From NCBI GenBank assembly GCA_033675545.1, contig JAWDGP010002420.1:434501-498500 (forward strand): 64,000 nucleotides of DNA, written 5' to 3'. Under the pieces are notes generated by a model that saw only the letters and a program-made list of their open reading frames with translations, searched no databases and was not told the DNA's origin. Positions 51,620 through 62,349 of the stretch are shown here, piece by piece; the first letter of the stretch is position 1; the number at the start of each line of letters is the position of its first letter. Source of the stretch: Elysia crispata (Eukaryota; Mollusca; Gastropoda; Plakobranchidae). The translations under genes were made by a program, and so were the position numbers.

Positions 51620-51658
51620 TTGTACGTTAAAGGAGCGTTAAACTCCTTTAACGTACAA
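51620..51658. repeat. Perfect 16-bp inverted repeat with 7-base loop
   Basis: TTGTACGTTAAAGGAG (51,620-51,635) pairs exactly with its inverted copy at 51,643-51,658 around the loop CGTTAAA. It is followed at once by ATCT and AT repeats. There is no T-run to suggest a terminator, and no gene ends here. Confidence 0.92.
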
Positions 51659-51684
51659 TCTATCTATCTATCTATCTATCTATC

Positions 51685-51740
<56 letters not shown>
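51659..51740. repeat. (ATCT)n and (AT)n microsatellite
   Basis: About seven ATCT units are followed by about 23 AT units. Confidence 0.95.
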
Positions 51741-51744
<4 letters not shown>

Positions 51745-51873
51745 GAAGAGGTCAAAAGGTGCTCGGCAATACAGGGTCTATTTTATTTTAAACATTTTGC
51801 ATTTCGTTGTTTGAGTAAATAACAAGCTTTCTTTTGATGCTGGTGTACTGTCAATATGTCATCGAGGCAATCT

Positions 51874-52090
51874 TTAATAGCTTTTCGTTAGTAAAATTCT
51901 ACAAGTCGAGCATGAAAGCATTTTGTCATCCCAACCTGCATAAATCTGCCTACGCCAGAGGTCAAACCAGAAATCCTTTGTTTGAGGCTGAAATTTAGAC
52001 CTTAAAATGTACTTCCGACAAAAAGTACGGTGATTTTCAGAAAGAGCATTACTTCGGCTACCATTTTTAGCAATCCACACTTCATTGACT
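51874..52090 (-). other. Unidentified coding-like fragment
   Basis: Minus-strand translation stays open for about 70 codons and looks protein-like. It includes NEVWIAKNGSRSNALSEN, FWFDLWRRQIYAGWDDKM and a CSTC cysteine pair, then ends in TAA. There is no ATG; the frame begins after a TAA at about 52,092. I do not recognise it. It may be an exon or fragment of the same mobile unit as the neighbouring repeat array. Confidence 0.3.
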
Positions 52091-52123
52091 CCTTAGGTCA
52101 AGAGCTAGACATAGGAATAATGT

Positions 52124-53830
52124 TGGTGTTATTTGTGACACGCGCCGTCATGCTAATCACTCATATGAAATGGCTTGTTGAGCAATAAATATGACATTTA
52201 GACATTCTAACAGATGTTTTCTTTGTTAATATAGGTCTAATTTACAATCTCTTTCAATATTTCCCACTTGGAATAAAGAGGCTGATCTAAATCCTGATAA
52301 AAATATTTCGGAGTCACAATGTCACAAATAACACTTCCAAGGCTAGCTTCGTCTCTTTTCGTTTTCATGAGATGAAATCCATATTTTTGGTTCACCAATA
52401 GCCACGACTTGATCTTCCCCAACTTCCCTTCTCGCTTCAACATGGCCGAAAGAGGGCAAGGTAAGATTTATCTTGGTGTCACGCGACTTTTGTGTGTAAC
52501 GAATAACACTTCTGGGTCTACACTGAATTAGATATTTTTGGTGTCACAATAGGATTGAGTAGCAAATAACATCAGGAAGGTCCAATTAGTGTGAAATCTA
52601 TTTTTCTTGTGAGAATTAAAGCATTGCTCATCTTTTCCTGACTAAAATCAAGCTCAGGATTGTTGGTGATTACTAGCCCAACCACAATTTTATAGACTTC
52701 GAAGAAATTATGGTGTTATTTGATACACTATCGGACTGTGATGCAACATGTTCTGTGTCACAGGGCTTGGATTGTAATGAATAACACTATTGCCTTTCCA
52801 TTTTTAGTCAATTCTCAATAATTTAACTAAGTGTATATCTGGATATTTTGAGAAAAAGAATATTGTTCACAAAATTCGTAGATTGCTCTTAGGTAATAAA
52901 GGGTTCTATTGCTGTGGCTCTAGTGGTGTTATTTACGACGAAATAGTTAGAGTGATGCCATTGTTTGGTGTCACAAGGCCAAAACTGTCACAAATAACAC
53001 TTGAATTTTCGAGTTTATGACTTTGCATCTCTCAAATTGCTATTGAACTAGAATAGATAATGATCTTTACAGAGATCCAAATAATTGTTCATTGTAAATA
53101 TTTGCGGCCTAGAACTTATTGCTCGGATAAAAAGATATTTGCTACAAAATGTTAAGAGTGATGCCACTGTTTAAGTGCTTTGTGACACAATGCTAAAGCT
53201 GTCACAAATAGCACTTAACATTTCAAATTCAAAACTCTGCAGCTCTAAAATTACTGTTTAGTTATAGATTAATATCATGAAAATACACTGTAATTAGTTT
53301 CTAGTTAAAAAATACTTGTTGTGTGGGACTTCTTATTTGGGTACAAAATCATGTTATTTGCTGCAAAGTAGTCAGAGTGATGCAACTATTTTGTGTGACA
53401 AGGCTAAGGCTGTCACAAATAACACTTGAATTGTTTAGTTCCTAACTATGACTCTAGAATATTGCTGTTCAACTATAATTTATTGTCTTGAAAGTAGTTG
53501 GTCTAACGCTTTGTTTTTTTTTTTTTTATTTTGATTATCAACAAACTCTTTCTTCATTAAAAAATTGGTGTTGTTTCCTATAGCATACTGAACGTGATGC
53601 CACAGTTTTGTGTCACAGTAGTGAAGCTGTCACAAATGACTCTATAATTTTAAATCTTCAGAAATATTCTTATTTTTAAAACTTGAAATAATTCAATCCA
53701 TTGGATCTGGTTTTTAAAGTTTTGATATATAACTTAAGAGAAAGAAAGCTTTGAAAAAAAAATTGGTGTTATTTGCTACGAAACAGTTAGGGTGTTTTTA
53801 ATCGATCTTTGAATTTTGCAGGGGATAAAA
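52124..53830. repeat. ~210-bp tandem repeat array with paired palindromic motifs
   Basis: The motif GTGTTATTTG recurs in the same orientation at about 52,124, 52,712, 52,924, 53,354 and 53,765, with damaged copies near 53,136 and 53,576. Spacings after 52,712 are about 190-225 bases. In most units the inverse motif TGTCACAAATAACACTT follows 50-60 bases later (52,773 damaged, 52,985, 53,199, 53,411, 53,627 damaged). The spacer keeps GTTAGAGTGATGCCA and TTTGTGTCACA. Each unit can thus fold back on itself. One motif pair (52,124 and 52,320) lies upstream of exon 1 of the small gene; the rest fill its intron. Confidence 0.8.
52237..52443 (-). other. Unidentified minus-strand open frame, overlapping start
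   Basis: The frame is 68 codons, MLKREGKLGKIKSW to KEIVN. Its ATG overlaps, on the opposite strand, the ATG of the small plus-strand gene at 52,442, because both use the palindrome CATG. It crosses one copy of the TGTCACAAATAACAC motif that forms the neighbouring array, so it may be repeat-derived. No family was recognised. Confidence 0.25.
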
Positions 53831-54288
53831 TGTCGGTTTATATTGATCCAATAAATATCTTCACTTAACCTTTCGCGATTTTATAGCAGATATTACTTGA
53901 TAAAATTAAAGCAAAATAGCTGAGCTGATACTGCAGATATTCCGAGTCATGGGTTTGAAAGTTCCTTTTTTTGTGTGTGATTTAATTAATTAAGATGCAG
54001 GCCCAAAATTCAAAGCTGTTGCCTAGAAGTAGAAATTGTTGTAGAAAAAAATAAAAGGGTATTGCATTACATCTAGTTTCTGTCACAGGTCTTTGTTTCA
54101 TTTCTTTCCTTTCAGGCTTGAGGCCAAAGGTGCCTAAAGAAACAAAAAAACCTCCTACCAAGACGAATGCAGAGGAATGCCGAGATTATCGAGAAAGGCT
54201 GAAAGCTGAAGACCCAGCTAAAGATGGAGAGCGGAGGCAAAAGAACCACGCTAATGCTAAAGAGTGGCGAGACAGCTTGGGACCATAA
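52442..54288 (+). CDS. Small two-exon gene with an RDYRERLK motif, probably truncated
   Basis: Exon 1 (52,442-52,460, MAERGQ plus one base) has a GTAAGA donor. Exon 2 (54,116-54,288) has a CTTTCAG acceptor, and the split codon joins in frame to give 63 aa. The product is basic and charged: residues about 23-38 read NAEECRDYRERLKAED, followed by GERRQKNHANAKEWRD. This resembles the '(A/C)R-YRERLK' N-terminal motif found in long, often repeated invertebrate proteins of unknown function; the resemblance is from memory. The stop comes just where another frame begins to encode a separate domain fragment, so this is probably an internally deleted copy of a longer gene. Its intron is largely the ~210-bp repeat array. 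Confidence 0.5.
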
Positions 54289-54289
54289 G

Positions 54290-54548
54290 GCGCCATTACT
54301 TTGGTGCTGGACATGGCAAATCCTTGTGTGATTCTGCAGCAGGCACTATGAAGAATTGTGCTTTAAGGGCAGTGGCCAGTGGCAAGGTTTCCATCCAGAG
54401 TGCCCAAGATCTTTATAACTTTTGTGTAAGAGATCTTTCTGCTTCTCCTTCAGATCACTGTGCGGATGATTATATTGTCCGCACTTTTGAACTAGGATCT
54501 AGGATCAAGTCAATAGCATTCTACAGCATTGGTATTGTATTAGTATAG
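54290..54548 (+). pseudogene. Out-of-frame GHGKS domain fragment
   Basis: Directly after the stop of the small gene, in another frame, the plus strand encodes RRHYFGAGHGKSLCDSAAG and then SGKVSIQSAQDLYNFC, to a TAG at about 54,546. From memory this fits a conserved block (HFFG-RHGKS-D---G-K) in large transposase-like invertebrate proteins that also have an RERLK-type N-terminus. Only about 85 codons survive and no start is evident. I read it as the C-terminal part of the same ancestral gene, joined to its N-terminal part by a large deletion and frameshift. Confidence 0.45.
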
Positions 54549-55429
54549 AGAAGGAAAAAATCGAAATCGATTCTACCGTTTTGATAATTTTTTATTTCAA
54601 ATTCTATTCTATTGTAATGTTATTTTGTTATTATGCTTGTTTATAGAGATAGAAGTAAAGAGGTTTTTCTCATCCCTATTTAATTATTTAACATTGATTC
54701 ACCATCTATCTGGCAGTTGGCTATTCCATGTTATGTTCCCAACACATACCATCTACGCTTTATCAATTCGGTAACAGAGTTTATGTTTCTAGTACTTTAA
54801 ATGAAGTTCAATATTTCTTTTGTATAAAACTGACGGATTAAACTTTGTGCAAACTGGAATGAATTGAAATCACTTAATGAATACCATAAACACATACGAA
54901 AACCTTTGGGTTTAAACTCTCAATGTATTGAATGTGAGAGGTATTAAAAACAGGAACATTATCAAAAATAACAAAGATAGATAAAAAAGAGTGTTATCTG
55001 AGTTTATTCAGAGAAATCCAAATAATATAATATATAAAAAGAAATAATTTTAAAATACACGTTGTTTCTTAAAAAAGACACATAATACTGTCTTTTAAAA
55101 ATAACGTCAATGAAACTTATGTATATAACATAAACGAATATGACATTTTCATTAAAAGAGATAATACATATAAGGGCATTGCCTGTTAAATGAACTTTAA
55201 TCTGTTTGACTTTCAGCTTACATTGCATTACAATAAAGCGCAATTGATAATTCACATAAGATTTTATTCATCAATTAGGTTTTTACTCCAGTCAACATAT
55301 TTTCCCTGTTCTCTTTAAAAGAGTTATCAAGAGAAATAGAAACTGGATGATAAGAAAGCTTTGAGGATTCAAACAAGGTCCCACGTTTTACTTCTGAAAA
55401 GGAATCACAAAAAAGAAAGATTAATATGG
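54549..55429. other. Unassigned intergenic sequence
   Basis: No gene or repeat recognised. The minus-strand frame at 55,004-55,255 is low-complexity. Confidence 0.5.
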
Positions 55430-55482
55430 GGGGGGGGGGTGAAACCTTAGCCTTATATTATATATTGTCATTGTATGCTTAT

Positions 55483-55542
<60 letters not shown>
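55430..55542. repeat. Poly-G run and (CT)n microsatellite
   Basis: Ten G residues at 55,430-55,439 and about 29 CT units at 55,485-55,542. Confidence 0.95.
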
Positions 55543-55545
<3 letters not shown>

Positions 55546-56289
55546 CTAACCCTCTTTGAAATTTGAAGTAAAAATAAAGCCACATGGCGACTTACATAAA
55601 GATACATGTAAGTAAACAAGGATAGCACTGTACAAAGTTGTTTAACAAAAAATATAGGAAGAGAAGTTCACAAATATATTCTTTCATATAATGCTATTTT
55701 TTTTAACTGTCATTTAATCCCACAAGTGCCTTGAATTAACCTGGATTAGAAATATTGTTACTACCCCGAGGTCCTCCTTTCCAAAATCGGCTAGTTGCAC
55801 CCTTGGGTCCACATATCCCTCACATAAAAGCCTCAAGAGTTGGGAGAAAAAGAAAAAAAAAAGGTTTGACTCTGGTGAGCCAGCTCTAATAAGAGTTTAG
55901 AGCTAATGTCTTAATATGAAGTGAAAAACAAAAATGAAGATTTCATATGGAAAAAAAATGATATAGGATATAGGATAAGGGAAAAGGAGAAAATCCTCAT
56001 AGTCTCAGCCCAGGATAAGACAGAACGACAGAAATGGGAGAGAAAAGAAAGCGTGAGAAAGGAAGCGAGGTTTAAACAGTTATATCATACAGTGTGTAAT
56101 ATTTGCTCAATTTAGAGGTAAAAAAGCATGACTTAAATAGGGCGGCAGATCAGAGCCAACTCTGAGAAAGAGAAATGAGGGTATCCTTTCCTCTGCTAGT
56201 CTGTAGGAGATCCTTGGGCAAGACCGATTAAAAAAATGAGCTGATAACAGACAGCAGCAATGTGAGTCGATGGGTAAATCAGCTCATTA
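55543..56289. other. Unassigned sequence upstream of a LINE
   Basis: No gene seen. The part from about 56,150 may already belong to the decayed LINE that is clear from 56,310. Confidence 0.4.
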
Positions 56290-56309
56290 AAAAAAAAAAA
56301 AATAAAGTG

Positions 56310-57171
56310 TGGTGTCTGACAAGGATGTGTGCTTGCTACAGACCTTTTCTCTCTGTAAAGTGAAATGATTTGAGAAGCATAGAAGGATACCCAGGAATTA
56401 AAATAGGAGGGCACAAAGTAAGCAACATGAGATACGCTGATGACGCTGTATTAACTGAAGGAAATGAAGAAGACTTGCCACAATTATTAGACATCACTGA
56501 AGAAGAAAGCAGAAGGAAAGGATATGGATTAAAGAGCAAAAACACAGAAGTAATAGTCGTCAGACGAAACAATGAGTGTGCACAGATCAATTCTTTAGTA
56601 GCCAAAATTAATTCAAGTTCATAGATCAATGCAAATACTTGGACACAACAACTGCGAAATCGCATCAAGAACGGCGCAAGTTTAAAATGAGTTTTCATTG
56701 ACTGAAATCAGAATTCACTAATGAATACATCTCATCTACATGAGAAGAAGAGCACTAGAGTGTTTTATTGAACCCATCCTTATGTATGGATGTTAGGCTT
56801 GGACAATTTAAAAAACAACTACAAAATCAAGTGGAGGCAACAGAAATGTGGTTCCTAAAGATAATGCTATGAATCTTATTCATGGACTTCAAAGAAATCA
56901 AACTAAACTGTGCTACGAGGAGCTAGTACATCATAGCTCATAAATACCATATGTAAACTACAGGCAGTCTTTTTGGCCATGTGATGAGAAAAGAGAAACT
57001 GAAACGTCTTGTGACAACTCGATTGATTTTAAAGGAAAAGGCAGCAAGGGAAAGAAGCGAGGAAAGATAAGTGGCTAAATGTAAAATGAGTGACAGATGC
57101 ACTAACATCATCAAGGGATAGAGATGCACAGAAGGTCATGATCGCCTACTCTAAAGAGCAGGGCCCCTAAT
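56310..57171 (+). pseudogene. Decayed LINE reverse transcriptase
   Basis: The plus strand encodes, with frameshifts, the LINE RT block 'QGCVLATDLFSL' (about 56,318-56,355), then 'RSIEGYPGIKIGGHKVSN' and the catalytic 'MRYADDAVLTEGNEEDL' (about 56,426-56,478). These lead into 'KKKTEV'-type sequence at about 56,540. Further on are 'EPILMYG' (about 56,770), 'ATEMWFLK' (about 56,840), 'FGHVMRKEKLKRL' (about 56,970-57,010) and a C-terminal 'RDRDAQKVMIAYSKEQGP' ending in TAA at about 57,170. Many stops and frame changes show it is dead. It is a different family from the copies at 6,456 and 60,606. Confidence 0.85.
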
Positions 57172-58500
57172 TCATTGATATAAAGAGAATTTTCTAAGAA
57201 TAATCTAAGGATTGCCGTGTTTTACAATAAAAAAAGGTATATCTAATAAAGGTAGTTGTAAGCAATATAACTTTGTTGTTTCAACGTAGATGGTTACCTC
57301 ATATGTTGGGCGCTGCTCTACATCAAATTATGTATAGACAACCACTGCCATAAATATAGCACAGATTGCAAATATAACATCACACTCCAGTTCTATAACA
57401 TTTTCAAAGCTGGAAAGTACAAAGGACTCAAATCACACATTGTGAAAAAACAAACTATAAAACAAAGGAATGTATTCACAGACAACACTTTGCAGACATG
57501 AAATTTGCTCGGAAAAAAAGACATGAATATTAGATGGTAAACATGTAAGTCTCACTTGTACATGAGGTGTAAGCTGACTACCTAGATTGGTCTGCAAATG
57601 TAGCCCAAAATTTCTGCAAAGACTTAAAGCATAAACAAATGATTTTTTTCGCTCTCCTAATTTTTGGAGAAAATCCCCAAAAATGATTTTTGTGAAAGAT
57701 GAAGTTTGTTTTAAGCAGAAAGGATAAGAAAAGAGATGACATGAAAGATTGAAAAAAGTCTGTCCTACTGGAGAAAACGAAGAAAAACACACACAAAAAA
57801 AGGTAATAATGCAATGATGTCACAAGGCTGCTTGAATTGAACCAACAGAAGATCTCAGCACTTTAAGCCTATATCTCTGCCAAGTCATGAATGGGGGTTG
57901 ATTTCTTGAGTCTACCAGCCTTATTCCCATTGTAATTGTGATAAAACAATAACTTGACAATAAACTTACAAAAGAATTTTTTTCTCACCACATCAAACAT
58001 ACATAAGAGCTGATTTTGCATCTTTGTTAAATTTAAGTACCTTTCTTTAGAGCAACAACTGCTCTCCCTAAAGACTACGACAGAAGCCTGGTATAATGCT
58101 GTGTTTGAAAACTACAAGTCAAGCAACATGTCTATACTTATTCATTTTTACCTTTATAACTGATCTTAATGCTGTGGCATCAAAAGCAATGATCACATGA
58201 ATTTAAACTAGTTTAAAAATTCTTGAGAAAAGAAGATCAACTTACACATCGAGGGCAAAATCCCTTAACTAGGCTGATGCGTCACGTTAATTCTAATCGC
58301 GTCACTCTTCAAAACTCAGTAGATGATAAGGATTCCCTCTCAAAAGCACATTGTCTCAAGTTGTTTAGTCTGTGGCTGGTGATCTTCTCAAAATGAAGAA
58401 GAGACTGAAGATCTCCGTCAGATTATCACTGAAGATGTTGAGAGGAGCATATATGAATTGACAGGAACGAGTTACACAGAGAAGGGATAGGGAAGAAAAG
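57172..58500. other. Unassigned intergenic sequence
   Basis: No gene identified. The overlapping minus-strand frames at 57,433-57,823 lack a recognisable domain. Confidence 0.45.
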
Positions 58501-58534
58501 GTGGGGTGGGGGGGGGGGAGAGGGAAATAAAAAT

Positions 58535-58775
58535 TAGACCTTTGATATTATTTGTTCTTCAATGTACGCCTCCCGCAATGGCCATCAACTTCACTAGATA
58601 GCGTTACCACAGACTTACACAGTCATTTAAAAAAAAAAAAAAAATTAGGGACATGACCCCCACTTTTTAATAAGCAATGTTTTGTGTCAATAGATCAAAA
58701 TTAGACCTTTGACATTGCTTTTTCTTCAATTTAGATCTAGATCTACCTCTCCCGCATAGCCTAGACTATAAGACC
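58535..58775. repeat. Diverged direct repeat upstream of the Helitron
   Basis: 'TTAGACCTTTGATATT' to 'CTCCCGCAATGGCC' at 58,535-58,581 recurs as 'TTAGACCTTTGACATT' to 'CTCCCGCATAGCC' at about 58,697-58,761, with a TAGATCTAGATC insertion in the second copy. It may mark sequence near the Helitron's left end. Confidence 0.55.
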
Positions 58776-58825
58776 ACCTCAGTCTGAGTGATATAATTAA
58801 CTGTGGAAGATAGATCGATATTACG

Positions 58826-60129
58826 ATGGCAGGTGAGAAAAAGAGACGTCGTTTAAGACGACCCAGATAGGTAGATACACTCAATCAAAATCAAATCCCC
58901 CCAACCACACCACCACAAACAACACTTGATCAACCATCCATATCTATTGATACTGATCGAAACCTAGATCTAGATCTATGACAAACTGGAGATCTAGATC
59001 TATAGATCAACCAAGATCTGATCCAGATAGTGAAAACAGACGTGGCTCAAGATCTCCACAACGTAGTCCCAGCTTCAGATCTGCTACACCACCACAAGAA
59101 GCAGATAGACCCATACGGATTAGATCTATTTCACCGTTACCGCCTTCACCTTGCATCAGACAGGCAGCTTCTACACTTACACAGCCAACTGCCACAAACC
59201 ATGACAATATCAATATTGTTGCCCACAATATTGTGGGAATGACAAAGACATGCCATTATTGTGACGCAAAACTGTGGCCCACAAAAACATCGTCACTATA
59301 CGATATTGGAGAGATGGCAATACAAATTCCAACTGAGCTTTGCCAACCTGATACAGAAGCCCTCATCACCTTAGTTTACAATGACTTCAATGAAAATTAC
59401 ACTAAAGAAGAATACCTGTCCCAAAGAGCAAATTTAACAACAGCACATGAAAATGTAGACCACATCAATGATAAAATGATAAAAAATTAACATCTGCTAC
59501 TGAACACACCTACAACAGTGCAGACTCAATAGCAAGTGGAGATGCAGAATTCCTCAATAATCAAAATCCAACCGACCACATCAACTAAAACTCAAAGTCA
59601 ACACACCAGTGATGCTCTTACGAAATTTGAATCCATCTCAAGGACTCCTCAACGGCACACGCCTTCTGATTAAAAAACTAGGAAGAAGAGTCATTTAAGC
59701 CAAAATAATGACAGGTACACATGCTGGACACATTGTATTCATTCCACGCATTGCACTAACAACAACAAAAGACTGTCATCTCCCATTCACACTCACTAGG
59801 AGACAGTTTCCAATAAAACCGTCCTATGCCATAACTATAAACAATTCACAGGGTCAAACTTTGACAAAAGTTGGAATTTATCTTCCACAGCCAGTTTTCA
59901 CTCATGGGAGTTGTATGTAGAGTGTCAAGAGTTAAAAGCTATTATGGTTTACAATTAGCATTAGCACCGCCATCAGAGAACTCTTTGACAATAACAAGCT
60001 ACAACAATAATGTTGTTTTCAAATCAGCATTAATGTTATAATGGTGAGTACAATAATTTTCTGTTAAATTTATTAATACATGAGTATTGATTTAACTTTC
60101 AATCCTGCAAATTCGCGGGCTTTCAACTA

Positions 60130-60130
<1 letters not shown>
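58826..60130 (+). mobile_element. Internally deleted Helitron with intact-looking 3' end
   Basis: The N-terminal part of a Helitron Rep-helicase (ORF 58,978-59,490) contains 'GMTKTCHYCDAKLWP' (residues about 87-101), the zinc-finger start of the protein. It then passes straight into the C-terminal helicase segment 'IPTELCQPDTEALIT', so the Rep domain and most of the Pif1-like helicase are missing. Further frame-shifted pieces follow, including 'RRQFPIKPSYAITINNSQGQ' and 'VGIYLPQPVFTHG' (59,708-59,910). At the right end, CCTGC/GCGGG (60,104-60,119, six-base loop) forms the hairpin, and CTAG at 60,127-60,130 is the CTRR terminus followed by T. The left end is not defined. Confidence 0.85.

Positions 60131-60206
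<76 letters not shown>
60131..60206. repeat. (TA)n microsatellite abutting the Helitron end
   Basis: About 36 TA units begin immediately after the Helitron CTAG terminus. Confidence 0.95.
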
Positions 60207-60209
<3 letters not shown>

Positions 60210-60605
60210 TGAAACACGTATTTGTTACAAAATGAGTGGTTAAACTGGTATACCAGCAGTAGATCGCTTGCCTTTTTTCCAAACACATCAGATAGGAGAA
60301 AATGCAAAGGGCTAATAAATCATAACTAACAAAAAACTTCATTTGTAATTTTAGAGTTGTCTAACTTTATATTTGTAGGCAAAGGAACATTTTCCTCTGA
60401 ACTGCTGAAGTATTACAGTTTATTTATCGTATCCTTGACTTGCATGGACGAGCTAAAAGAGATTGAATGGGGATGCTATGGAAAACTAATAATTATGGGG
60501 ATCAAAGTAAACTTTTGATCTGAACTCAACATGATTTTCTTTTATGATTTGGAAAATCGTTAACACTTTGCAAAACAAGAGACAATGAAATGTAGGCAGG
60601 CGATA
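60207..60605. other. Unassigned sequence
   Basis: No gene or repeat recognised between the TA tract and the RTE-like LINE tail. Confidence 0.5.
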
Positions 60606-61196
60606 GACTTAGACTTAGACTTATTGCCGTGTCGCATCCCAGTTCACCGTCTGTGACGCTTCGGCAGCTTTCTCTATCCTCGCAGAGAGTTCTCTCCACT
60701 GTTTCCTGTCCTTTGCGAGCTCAGTGATTTTGACCAGATCATCGGTTGAATGGAGTCTAAAATGGTCAATTAGTCCTAGATCTCTGTTCAGTACGATTGG
60801 GAGAGTTGTTGTCGGCCGTCCTCTTAGTTTGTGGCCATATTGGATGAAGTAGGCTCTTGTTGCTCTGTTGGCAGGGATGTCGCTGTCTCTACGAAGAATA
60901 TGCCCAAAGAGGTTCCACCGGGCTTTTAGAATTTGCAGCGAGAGGGGCTTTTCCTGGCATTTTTTATACAGTGACTTATTTGTGATTTTTACTGGAAATT
61001 TAATGTTTAGGACCTTTTTCAGTTGTTTTCGGTGGAAAGCGTTTATTTTCTCTTCTTCGGTAAGAGTCAGTGCCCATGTGCTACAGTTGTATAGTAGTAT
61101 GGATTTCACAAGGGACTTATAAAGTTGTATTTTGGTTGTGGTTTTGAGTTTATTTCCTTTCATCCACACTTTCATCCAGGCGATAAGAAAAAACAA
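60606..61196 (-). mobile_element. 3' end of an RTE-like LINE (5' truncated)
   Basis: One minus-strand frame is open for 191 codons and matches the C-terminal part of a LINE RT. It contains 'KIQLYKSLVKSILLYNCSTW', 'TEEEKINAFHRKQLKKVLNI', 'FPVKITNKSL', 'LKARWNLFGHILRRDSDIPA' and 'RGRPTTTLP', then ends in 'SARIEKAAEASQTVNWDATR'. The stop is followed by a short tandem GTCTAA run (three GACTTA units on the plus strand at 60,606-60,622) instead of poly(A), which is typical of RTE-clade 3' ends. The RT catalytic core and endonuclease are missing. The open frame suggests a young insertion. Confidence 0.85.
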
Positions 61197-62330
61197 ATAA
61201 AATTAGAGGTTTTCTGCAGGAATTGAAATGATAAGATTGATGGTTCAATCTTTCCAAACAATAAAATAATAATTCTTATGGCTATTTAAATTGCCATATT
61301 TTAGGCAGAAGGCACATAAAGCTACATTTTCCGCGATAGAAAAATCTATGCATCGCGACACTATGCTAACTTAGCAATTAAGAGATTTTACTTTCTGCCA
61401 CGCAACTGGACGATACGCACCTAACCCTTAATAAAAATGTTTGATTGACAGAGAGTCAGAGAACTTGAATAGTCAAACCAGATAAAAAGAATGCAGAGAA
61501 AGAGAAAAAATAAAGCTAAAATAAAAGACCATAAAAGAGAGGTAACTGTACTTCGAAACGGTGAATTGATAAAGTGGCTTATCATCCAAATTACTACCAT
61601 TTAAAAATATCAGTCTATTTAGCCAACAGTTTATCTATAACTGTACTTTGTGTATTTATCACTTATATATCCATTCATAGATTATTATACCTATTTGTTC
61701 CCATTTCTTTTTTGTTTTTTTTTCTGTATAAAGCTCATAGTATCTCTCTGGTCTCTTTCCCTCTCGTTTTTCATTGTTAAGTTGTCTTTTCACTATCTGT
61801 TTCTGCTTACCCGTTTTCTTCTCCCCCTCCCCCCTATATTTTTCCTTAACACTTATGTATTTTTAGATTTATCAGCGGCACGAAATTAAAATCTTTTTAT
61901 TTTTTTCATGTCTTTTTCCTGATAAACGTAAGGATAACACCCTAGACTTTTAATTATGCGTGTTTTGATTTGAAAGATCTATATCTAGATCTGGCCGATG
62001 ATTTTAAGAATAACGCATTATCACGGGCTAAAATGAGACACTGCAGGGTTAAATCTAATGTATTATTTTTTCCATATTGCAACATCAAATATGTCGGGCG
62101 TTCGTAACTTAAAAAAAATGAAATAAAACGCACCATGCAGGCCAAAATTAATATGAGCAAATAAACCTCTAATAAATATTAAAGTATTTATTTTTCAAAT
62201 CTATCGTGCTTGCTCAATGTGCCTTAACAGATTAAAGCTTTTTCAAGTAAACCCTATCGGAAACAGCAAGAAAACTTAAAGTCTCCGACCGACAGTTATT
62301 CCGAAAGAAGTCAAGACGATAAAGGGCGTT
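61197..62330. other. Unassigned intergenic sequence
   Basis: No gene seen. T-rich frames near 61,574-61,889 are of low complexity. Confidence 0.5.
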
Positions 62331-62349
62331 TTTTTTTCTTTTCTTTTTT

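Noticed and set aside
55921..56115. 64-codon plus-strand frame before the LINE
   Set aside because: It is Lys/Glu-rich with no family resemblance; the A-rich composition explains the open frame.
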